The notes under the pieces were generated by a model, which was not told the origin of the DNA, did no database searches, and was given only the letters and a program-made list of their open reading frames with translations. 13,302 nt of DNA, from positions 1 to 13,302 of the forward strand of contig QAXH01006723.1 in assembly GCA_004335635.1 (NCBI GenBank). Reading direction: 5' to 3'. Position numbers and translations under genes: made by a program. This document shows positions 9,501 through 13,302 of this stretch, piece after piece. Position 1 is the first letter of the stretch. Every line of letters starts with the position of its first letter. Origin of the DNA: Chloromonas sp. AAM2 (lineage: Eukaryota > Chlorophyta > Chlorophyceae > Chlamydomonadales > Chlamydomonadaceae).

Positions 9501-12500
9501 GCATGTGTACTTGTGTCGTACCTGGTTAGGACCGCATGGCGTGGGGCAGCCGTTGGGGCCTGTGACCAGCGGGGAGGCGGGGACCAGGTTGTTCACCATC
9601 ATCAGGCGCTTCATCACGTTACGCAGCTGACGGTTGGCCTCCGCACGCTGCACATGCAAAGAAAAGAGCCAGCAGAAGATGTTTAGGCAAATGAAACGCC
9701 GCAGCCAGGAGGCGTTTGGACACGCAGGACGCTCGGAGCTAGACGCCAATACCTCTGTGTTGCGTCTGGGCATGGGAGCGATGCTGAACGGACTATAACA
9801 TAGTTTTCCCGGACTGTATGTGTGTGCTAGTGTGTCTGTGCGTGTGTGTGCATGTGCGTCTGTGTTTGTCTATGTTTGTCTGTGTTCTCCTCACTTTTCC
9901 TCCCACGTGGAGTGTTCCCACCTGTGCCAATTCCCCGTCCAGCACCCTCCTGTAGTCGTAGCTCTGGTTGCACAGGTCCAACTCCTTCTCGAGCCACTCA
10001 CGCCGAGCACGCTCAGTGCGCAACAAGGGGGCACCTGGGACATGACATGACATGAGGCAACACATGAAACGAGGTAACACACCATCTGGTCATCTGCAGC
10101 ATGCAGCAACACATGACATGAGGCATGCAGCAACACTTAACACATGTCACCAGGCAACACATGACATGAGGCATGAAGCAACACATGAGGCGCCAATACC
10201 CTAACAATATGCAATGCAAAGCGGACGCTGACACGCTTGCATGATTTTTGTATAGCATGTTCTTGACTGTGGAGTGTCTGCATGGCCTGACCTGCCTGGT
10301 CCATGTGCACTGCCCAACCAGTGGTCTCCGGGAGCTGACACCAAGGCTGGCAATGGCTGAAATGACGTTGGTTGCAACCCCCCACCAGATCCTCTGAAGT
10401 CTCGGGCTTCAATGAGCAGGGCTGACACCAAAGACCGAGAATGCATGGCAAGAGGTCAGATTCCACCGTGACTGCGGAAAGAGGAATCTGCCCAGTGAGA
10501 AACCAGACAGTACCCAAAGCTGCCTCCACTTGTTCCCACACCTGCGTTTGGCTGCACCTCTAATGGGACGTCAACCGCCCACGGGAGGGCGTGACGGGAG
10601 GGGCAGCTGTCACGCATGCTGCCGTTCAGAAAGCCGCGGTCAGCGCCACTGCTGCCCTGAGAACAACAAAACACAAGTAGCAATGGTATAGCGTAAACGG
10701 GAGATCACAGCGGGTCGCACCTCTCTGCCCACCCACAGTTTGCTTGGCCATGCCCTTGAACACAGTGGCTCATAACCCAGTGGCACACACAGTGGCTCTT
10801 AACCCAGTGGCACACACAGTGGCTCATAACCCAGTGGCACACACAGTGGCTCATAACCCAGTGGCACACACAGTGGCTCATAACCCAGTCATATAGGGCA
10901 ACTTATATAATCCGATAACAAGAGGAGTCGAGTAAATCTACTGGTGGCTACCTGTAAGGCGCAACAAGAGAAAATCATAGCGACTAACAACTCTGCACCC
11001 TGATCGTATGGGCACACACCTGCAGTTCCCTCAGCTTCTTCCTGGCCGCGTTGGCATCCGCAATCTTGCGCTGCAGCACCGCGTTTTGCTTTGCCTGCAT
11101 GGCTTCCAGCGCCTGGATCTGGGCGGCGCTGCGCCGCGCCTGCTTGCGCAGCTGAGTCACCTCCTGGGGAGGCAAACACACGGTGCAGGGCATACGATAT
11201 CGATTGCCTCTCAGCTAGACCTTGACTCAAAAGTTTTGGGCTCAGTAGTACAGCAATCAACATAAGAGCAGATGGGACAGGGCATCAGCAGTACGGCAAC
11301 CAACAGCAACAATTAGTTATTTAACAGCAGCGAATAAACAAGCAGTCACAGTGCAGGAACGAACAATGAAAGAGTTCTTGATACCTTCAACAGTTATGCT
11401 TCAAGCGCTGAGAGCGCAACGTTTAACAGTAGTTAAGGGAGTTGAACGGCACTGATTAACAGCACAACACACGGCATACAACAACGACTCTGGCACTGAC
11501 TAGTCACCTTGCGACTAGACCTTAGCTGCCTCTCAACAGGTGCGCCTTGGGCATGCAACGAGTTGCAGCTGGTTTCTGTGCCCACGGCCATACCTTTTCT
11601 CTTTGCACTCTCCACTGTGAGTGTTCCCTGGCGTTGCTCTCCATGCTCTTCTGAATGGCCACCTTCTGGGTCTTGATCTTGTTGATGTCGTTACTCAGAC
11701 GCTTGCACAGCTCCTGTGGGCAGGCAAGGGCAGGCAACAGGAAGACCGCTTGAAGGCACAACAGATGACGTTGACCAAAAAGGGAGTATTATTACAGACG
11801 CATGATGCAGAGAGTGAGAATTGGAATGCAGACGCATGATGCTCTGCACTGGTTGTACGGGGTTTTGTCCATCATCATTCGCTCCAAGACCCTGCCCATA
11901 CTGTGACCATACCCATACTGCATGACTGCCCACACTCTCTGCCCATGGCCGTTTGCATGGCGTGGTACCCAAGCCCTGCCTTCCACCTCCCCACTTCCTC
12001 TGGCTTCCTGTGCCCAATCCCTGTGTCCCATGCAGCCAGCCTAGCCCAGCTTAGCCCAGCACCACAGCCCAGATTCGCTCACGTCTGTGCGCTGCTTGAG
12101 CCTCTGCATTTCCACAAAGTCCTTTTCCTTCTTCCGGATGCTCTTGAGCTTTTCATCATAGGTTGCGAGTTTTTCCTTGTAGGCCGCCTCCAGTTTTTTC
12201 CTCTCCTCCTCACTGGCATGCTGGAGATGGTTCAGCTTCTACAAAACCATCACAGAAACGAACGTTCACCACGATGTTGCAGCTATATGTGTCAGTGGTC
12301 CGTGATAACCAGTAAACTTTCTGAATTTGGCAACATGAGAATCAAGCCCATGGCCCTCGTAGTAGCCCAAAGCACACAGGTACATACTCGCAGCATGGGT
12401 GTCAGTGTGGCATGCTCAGTCCTACGACCTACGTGCATGACGGCCTGCTTCTCGGCCATGAGCGTGTCCCTCTCCTTCTGAAGCTCGGCCAACACACGGT

Positions 12501-12941
12501 CGTAGTGCTGTTTGAGCGCCGGGACCTGCAAGGGAAAAACAACGCGGCAAACTGGCAAGGATGACTGTCTTTCTCTACCATTTGCAACGACGGCCCTTTT
12601 GTAATACTGCCAGTGGTGAGGATTTGCCATGCAGCCTTAGTTCACCAGCAACATGACACACCAAACAAGGTGCCGTTGTGAGTACAATGGCCTGGCATGC
12701 CTAGCATGCAACTGTGCGCAATGTGGTGACCAGTAGGTTACCTGCTACTTCCCTTCCCTCCCTTCCCTTGCTGAGCAGTCCTCCTCGGATTGAAGGCCAT
12801 GTAAACAACAAAACAACAGCAACAACAAGATGCAGTCGCACCTGTCCGGTGCCTGTCTGCAGCTCTGCCATGCGCCGCTCCTTGGCCTCGAGGGTCCGCT
12901 GTAAGGCCGTCAGCTCGAGCTTCATCTGCTCCTGTTGGAGA
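3121..12941 (-). CDS. Kinesin-4 family protein (KIF4/chromokinesin/FRA1-like), C-terminal part, 18 exons
   Basis: Spliced CDS, 5'-partial: join of 12842-12941, 12433-12525, 12083-12238, 11594-11713, 11020-11163, 10542-10656, 9922-10034, 9522-9647, 8975-9067, 8451-8590, 7975-8080, 7393-7509, 6544-6846, 6061-6166, 5490-5779, 4407-4883, 3726-3809, 3121-3504, all complement. Every intron is GT..AG and all 17 junctions keep phase; the sum is 3,067 nt, i.e. one leading base, 1,021 codons and a stop. Residues 1-204 are charged coiled coil with the kinesin-4 signature AVLQRKIADANAARKKLREL; 250-275 match the KIF4/FRA1 block around WLE(K/H)EL; about 374-398 match the RW..(I/L)..I.EA..LL block; about 583-603 are acidic and end in EDEWDP; 611-1021 are a low-complexity basic tail. 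Known family role: plus-end microtubule motors acting on spindle and chromosomes in animals, and in cortical transport and cell-wall deposition in plants. The motor domain lies outside the window, so polarity and function are inferred from family only. Confidence 0.85.
3726..3809 (-). CDS. Kinesin-4 exon 17: short tail exon
   Basis: 28 codons (residues 867-894), phase 0 at both ends: ASPRNSPGGGGTPSSSGG, then MTPMSLLYIQ. Composition and SP/TP sites match exons 16 and 18. Acceptor TCCCGCGCAG, donor CAG|GTAAGA. It could be skipped without shifting the frame, so it is a possible cassette exon. Confidence 0.75.
4407..4883 (-). CDS. Kinesin-4 exon 16: Asn/Ser/Pro-rich tail
   Basis: The longest exon: 159 codons (residues 708-866), phase 0 at both ends. 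It opens with a possible short amphipathic helix (KTRDQLVSDYLLLMQSRAA). The rest is Asn/Ser/Gly/Pro/Gln-rich, with several Ser-Pro sites (QPSSPGG, VLSPNA, AGSPSN) that could be proline-directed phosphorylation sites; this last point is inference. Acceptor GTGTTTGCAG, donor CAG|GTGAGG. The following intron (3810-4406) shows nothing distinctive. Confidence 0.78.
5490..5779 (-). CDS. Kinesin-4 exon 15: basic, Gly/Ser/Ala-rich tail
   Basis: Two bases complete the split codon (Ala), then 96 codons (to residue 707). RPSGRNTRRRSGSLGG is strongly basic, followed by Gly/Ala/Ser low complexity and a short charged helix ending RKELEAQ. No cysteine is present, so this is not the KIF4 cysteine-rich domain despite its position directly after the acidic stretch. 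Acceptor GCACCTGCAG, donor CAG|GTGCGC. In the following intron (4884-5489) I see no repeat or gene. Confidence 0.8.
6061..6166 (-). CDS. Kinesin-4 exon 14: acidic D/E-rich stretch ending in EDEWDP
   Basis: 35 codons plus one base (residues 576-610), phase 0 in and phase 1 out. GAHELSSDVEDDYEE begins a run that is almost wholly Asp/Glu, then EDEWDPSHATP. KIF4 proteins have the same arrangement (long D/E run, then EEWKP) just before the cysteine-rich domain, so this is family evidence from an otherwise unalignable region. Acceptor TGCTTGCAG, donor CAG|GTGCGC. The opposite strand gives a hydrophobic peptide that is only its antisense shadow. Confidence 0.86.
6216..6505. repeat. Degenerate direct duplication inside the intron between exons 13 and 14
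   Basis: Three segments recur in the same order: cctgtttctag (6220) and ccgttttctag (6397); gcagctcttatggctgcgct (about 6258) and gcagctttcgtggctgcact (about 6419); tgcgcctacaagaag (about 6356) and tgcgcgtacaagaag (about 6485). Spacing shrinks along the repeat, so the second copy has lost sequence. Confidence 0.6.
6544..6846 (-). CDS. Kinesin-4 exon 13: poorly conserved, negatively charged region
   Basis: 101 codons (residues 475-575), phase 0 at both ends, from LATTPSGLARVHQGPF to the final ASKW. Several acidic patches occur (ADDEG, SEEG, PRDEEL) and no known domain. Acceptor CACTGCAG is the first of four copies of this splice site in a 72-75 bp array; choosing a more distal copy would keep the frame but meet an in-frame TGA (after ACG CTG CAT). 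The donor TGG|GTGAGT was preferred to AG|GTACCC upstream because only it enters the acidic frame of exon 14. Confidence 0.75.
6834..7095 (-). repeat. 72-75 bp tandem array, 3.6 copies, each carrying the exon 13 splice acceptor
   Basis: Units at 6834-6905 (72), 6906-6980 (75), 6981-7052 (72) and a partial 7053-7095. Each contains, in gene orientation, TGCAG|TTGGCCACGACGC, the acceptor and first 13 bases of exon 13. Lengths are multiples of three, so distal acceptors keep the frame but meet a TGA seven codons in. The array sits at the 3' end of the intron 6847-7392, which otherwise holds nothing I recognise. Confidence 0.92.
7393..7509 (-). CDS. Kinesin-4 exon 12
   Basis: 39 codons (residues 436-474), phase 0 at both ends. 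An Ala/Gly-rich start (ATAASAIATP) leads into an acidic helix, ENDREADDLLQQLH, comparable in position to the LL.QL stretch near the end of the KIF4 coiled coil. Acceptor GGTTTGTGCAG, donor CAC|GTGAGT. No motif of its own; placed by phase and splice-site quality. Confidence 0.78.
7975..8080 (-). CDS. Kinesin-4 exon 11: coiled coil
   Basis: One base completes the split codon (AAT, Asn), then 35 codons (to residue 435): EIDLLRVQLDAARKEADAQR, a regular heptad-like helix. Acceptor TGACACTAG, donor GAG|GTGGGC. Phase 2 entry agrees with the phase 2 exit of exon 10, which is the main reason to place it. In the following intron (7510-7974) I see nothing notable. Confidence 0.84.
8360..8440 (-). mobile_element. 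Short retroposon-like insertion with (CA)n tail and 12-bp target-site duplication
   Basis: 81 bp flanked by perfect 12-bp direct repeats catctctcactt at 8348-8359 and 8441-8452. On the minus strand it reads a body with hairpin CAGTCC..GGACTG, then GGCCGTGTAAC, then ten CA units and AAAGAA. Target-site duplication and 3' simple-repeat tail are marks of target-primed retroposition. The duplication spans the exon 10 donor, AA|GTGAGAGATG. Confidence 0.6.
8451..8590 (-). CDS. Kinesin-4 exon 10: conserved RW..I..EA..LL block
   Basis: 46 codons plus two bases (residues 354-399). AWERAKSEEE is followed by a Gly/Ala insert and then KRWTLVRTIVEARELLKATF, matching the family's RW..I.(T/S)(I/L).EAK..L+.L(F/I)....... 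motif, second only to exon 5 as evidence. Acceptor CACGCATCAG. The donor is CACAA|GTGAGAG, and reading past it gives an immediate TGA, so splicing here is required for the downstream exons. The 12 bp across this donor are perfectly duplicated at 8348-8359, flanking an insertion. Confidence 0.88.
8675..8698. repeat. Dispersed short repeat, copy 1
   Basis: ggcatcaacagtacagcaat followed by caac; 21 of 24 bases match 11281-11304, and 17 bases (agtacagcaatcaacat, 8684-8700) match 11247-11263 exactly. Confidence 0.65.
8723..8759 (-). pseudogene. Decayed partial copy of the start of exon 10
   Basis: Aligns without gaps to 8555-8591 (31 of 37 bases). On the minus strand it reads AVWEQAKSEEEG, against AAWERAKSEEEG in exon 10. 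The copy lacks the AG before GCT, so it has no acceptor, and it lies about 130 bp upstream of the real exon in the same intron. Confidence 0.7.
8975..9067 (-). CDS. Kinesin-4 exon 9: second coiled coil
   Basis: 31 codons (residues 323-353), phase 0 at both ends. ERRAQLERQLQDHNLQISEL parallels the family segment in which I..LE..++.R..QI.+LQ precedes the RW block. Acceptor TGTGTCCAG, donor CAG|GTGACA. The following intron (8591-8974) holds a decayed partial copy of the start of exon 10. Confidence 0.85.
9363..9472 (-). mobile_element. Second (CA)n-tailed insertion with 15-bp target-site duplication
   Basis: 110 bp flanked by perfect 15-bp direct repeats gtgccaggccaggcg at 9348-9362 and 9473-9487. 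On the minus strand it has a perfect 7-bp hairpin GTGTCGC AAA GCGACAC and ends in 13 CA units (9367-9392) plus AAAAC. Same architecture and orientation as the insertion at 8360-8440, but a different body. It lies in the intron 9068-9521. Confidence 0.55.
9522..9647 (-). CDS. Kinesin-4 exon 8
   Basis: 42 codons (residues 281-322), phase 0 at both ends. The first half is helical and basic (RAEANRQLRNVMKRLMMVNN); the second is Pro/Gly/Cys-containing (GPNGCPTPCGPNQ). No catalytic motif is seen. The two Cys here are not the CxCx..C pattern of the KIF4 cysteine-rich domain and precede the acidic stretch, so I do not equate them. Acceptor CATGTGCAG, donor CAG|GTACGA. The following intron (9068-9521) contains a direct-repeat-flanked insertion. 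Confidence 0.78.
9806..9880. repeat. Imperfect TG-rich microsatellite
   Basis: Interrupted tg/tgtc/tttg tract in the intron between exons 7 and 8. Unlike the two pure TG tracts nearby, I find no flanking direct repeat longer than six bases. Confidence 0.7.
9922..10034 (-). CDS. Kinesin-4 exon 7: conserved WLEKEL block
   Basis: Two bases complete the split codon (Gly), then 37 codons (to residue 280). RARREWLEKELDLCNQSYDY followed by RRVLDGELAQ resembles the family block (+..+.WL..E.E..V...E.+......L....+.+LA.E+A). Acceptor ATGTCCCAG, donor CAG|GTGGGA. A degenerate CATGACATGAGGCA-type array directly abuts the acceptor on the intron side. Confidence 0.88.
10041..10190. repeat. Degenerate catgacatgaggca-type repeats next to the exon 7 acceptor
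   Basis: Irregular copies of aacacatgacatgaggca at about 10041-10070, 10107-10125 and 10154-10190, with partial copies between. The array begins a few bases from the exon 7 acceptor (10035-10036), in the intron 10035-10541. Confidence 0.75.
10542..10656 (-). CDS. Kinesin-4 exon 6: variable linker
   Basis: 38 codons plus one base (residues 205-242), phase 0 in and phase 1 out. It is rich in Gly, Ser and Pro with no recognised motif (GSSGADRGFLNG at its start). It sits where family members have a variable linker between the stalk block and the WLE.E. block. Acceptor TGTTCTCAG, donor GCAG|GTGTGG. Its place rests on phase: both flanking joins fit only this frame. Confidence 0.72.
10761..10889. 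repeat. 27-bp minisatellite, about 4.8 copies
   Basis: cacagtggctcataacccag followed by tggcaca repeats every 27 bp from 10761, 10788, 10815, 10842 and 10869. One copy differs (ctctta for ctcata). It lies inside the intron between exons 5 and 6, about 100 bp from the nearest splice site. Confidence 0.92.
11020..11163 (-). CDS. Kinesin-4 exon 5: VLQRK..A..A.K+L+EL signature
   Basis: 48 codons (residues 157-204), phase 0 at both ends. It begins EVTQLRKQARRSAAQIQALE and continues NAVLQRKIADANAARKKLRE. This corresponds closely to the V(L/I)QL+++.R+..E...L.....+Q..VL+RK.EEA..A.KRL+E block that defines KIF4/FRA1. Acceptor CTCCCCAG, donor CAG|GTGTGT. It is the strongest single piece of family evidence in the window. 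The following intron (10657-11019) holds a 27-bp minisatellite. Confidence 0.93.
11247..11304. repeat. Dispersed short repeat, copies 2 and 3
   Basis: Two copies of the agtacRgcaaYcaac repeat (11247-11263, and 11281-11304 with the ggcatc lead) in the intron between exons 4 and 5, same orientation as the copy at 8675. Confidence 0.65.
11594..11713 (-). CDS. Kinesin-4 exon 4: conserved stalk block (KIKTQKV)
   Basis: 40 codons (residues 117-156), phase 0 at both ends. NKIKTQKVAIQKSM, then HSQWRVQREK, matches the kinesin-4 pattern (I+..K.Q+V.L.+.M/I...FR.W+..+EK), one of the most recognisable non-motor blocks of the family. Acceptor TGCCCACAG, donor AAG|GTATGG. The following intron (11164-11593) contains two short copies of a dispersed repeat. 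Confidence 0.9.
12083..12238 (-). CDS. Kinesin-4 exon 3: long charged coiled coil
   Basis: 52 codons (residues 65-116), phase 0 at both ends, rich in K and E, for example EEERKKLEAAYKEKLATYDE and EMQRLKQRTD. In the family this is the segment (YKEKL..LE..+..L+KK) just before the KIKTQKV block of the next exon. The acceptor is TTTTGTAG and the donor GAC|GTGAGC. The exon has no stop and fits both neighbours. The following intron (11714-12082) holds only a small direct repeat of cagacgcatgatgc near 11796 and 11830. Confidence 0.85.
12433..12525 (-). CDS. Kinesin-4 exon 2: coiled-coil stalk
   Basis: 31 codons (residues 34-64), phase 0 at both ends. It reads VPALKQHYDRVLAELQKERD, resembling the Y(D/E)..L.EL..E+..L segment that follows the early stalk in KIF4/FRA1 proteins. 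Acceptor CCCTTGCAG, donor CAC|GTAGGT. The following intron (12239-12432) has nothing notable. Confidence 0.82.
12765..12832 (+). mobile_element. Relative of the 8360-8440 element with a CAA-rich tail
   Basis: 12765-12806 matches the reverse complement of 8384-8424 (38 of 41 aligned bases, one gap): CTGAGCAGTCCTCC, hairpin, GAAGGCC, TGTAAAC. It is followed by an AACAACAAAACAACAGC-type tail to about 12832. The hairpin is kept, with one G-C pair replaced by a G-T wobble. No clear target-site duplication. It lies in the intron just after exon 1, opposite to the gene. Confidence 0.55.
12842..12941 (-). CDS. Kinesin-4 exon 1 of 18 visible: coiled-coil stalk
   Basis: Starts with one base completing a split codon, then 33 codons (residues 1-33) including EQMKLELTALQRTLEAKE, typical stalk coiled coil. 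The acceptor is CCCTTGCAG and the donor CAG|GTGCGA. Two further copies of the acceptor plus the first 22 exon bases lie upstream in a 47-bp tandem array; this exon-proximal copy is the one that joins a frame open to the end of the exon. The following intron (12526-12841) holds a SINE-like 3' end. Confidence 0.8.
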
Positions 12942-13060
12942 CTGCAAGGGGCAACACATGTATAGACTTCATCTGCTCCTGTTGGAGACTGCAAGGGGCA
13001 ACACACGTATAGACTTCATCTGCTCCTGTTGGAGACTGCAAGGGGCAACACACGTGTAGA
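12920..13060 (-). repeat. 47-bp tandem array, three copies, each carrying the exon 1 splice acceptor
   Basis: Copies at 12920-12966, 12967-13013 and 13014-13060, nearly identical. In gene orientation each unit holds GCCCCTTGCAG followed by TCTCCAACAGGAGCAGATGA, the acceptor and first bases of exon 1. 47 is not a multiple of three, so use of a distal acceptor shifts the frame. Confidence 0.92.
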
Positions 13061-13232
13061 CTTGTAGGAAGCATGGGTTCCTGCCTTATGATTGGCAAGC
13101 GAGGCGCATTTATGATGCGAATATCAGGTCTGCACTACGTCAACTGTCCCCATATATAACCTACAAACACAGAGTCTCACACCGCACACTGGACATGCTG
13201 TGTTCCCGTCATTTCCTGTTTCCTCCAACACA

Positions 13233-13238
<6 letters not shown>

Positions 13239-13286
<48 letters not shown>
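13239..13286. repeat. (AC)24 microsatellite
   Basis: Pure AC tract of 48 bp preceded by gcgcgc. In gene orientation it is (GT)24, close to the unseen upstream exon. Confidence 0.97.
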
Positions 13287-13287
<1 letters not shown>

Positions 13288-13302
13288 GTTTTCTCCCGGC
13301 CA

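Noticed and set aside
9254..9529. Frames rich in VCVCVC / THTHTH
   Set aside because: Translations of TG/CA microsatellites.
12920..13060. CRISPR-like array
   Set aside because: Units are contiguous with no unique spacers, and they overlap a eukaryotic exon and splice site.

Overview
The window looks like nuclear DNA of a green alga, most likely chlorophycean. It holds one spliced gene on the minus strand with many short exons. Its introns are roughly 200-600 bp, bounded by GT..AG, and full of CA/TG microsatellites and minisatellites. A TGTAA motif, the usual polyadenylation signal of chlorophyte algae, lies downstream of the stop codon. Nothing resembles a prokaryotic operon. The taxon is an inference; no taxon-specific marker is present.

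From about 3.1 kb to the right edge, the minus strand carries the 3' part of a kinesin-4 family gene (KIF4/chromokinesin, plant FRA1 type). I reconstructed 18 consecutive coding exons from splice sites, running from 12941 down to a stop codon at 3121-3123. All 17 internal junctions agree in codon phase, and the product is 1,021 complete codons. They encode the distal coiled-coil stalk, the conserved kinesin-4 blocks (QREKEVTQLRKQ, AVLQRKIADANAARKKLREL, REWLEKELDLC, KRWTLVRTIVEARELLK), the acidic D/E-rich stretch ending in EDEWDP, and a long Ser/Gly/Asn/Arg-rich basic tail. The motor domain must lie beyond 13302. The cysteine-rich domain that follows the acidic stretch in animal KIF4 is not seen.

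The introns are unusually informative. Two tandem arrays (47 bp x3 at exon 1; 72-75 bp x3.6 at exon 13) have repeat units that contain the 3' splice site and first bases of the adjoining exon. A third, degenerate array abuts the acceptor of exon 7. Two short insertions (8360-8440 and 9363-9472) are flanked by 12- and 15-bp perfect direct repeats and carry a (CA)n tail in the gene's orientation. They look like small retroposons. The first landed on the 5' splice site of exon 10 and duplicated it, and a relative of its 3' end, with a conserved hairpin and TGTAA, lies downstream of exon 1.

From 1 to about 3.1 kb there is no gene I can name. The region contains a roughly 250-bp inverted repeat pair (788-1040 and 2467-2720) enclosing about 1.4 kb, probably a decayed or nonautonomous transposon. 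A weak two-exon reading frame with a 30-nt intron lies inside it. An open frame of unknown nature runs in from the left edge.
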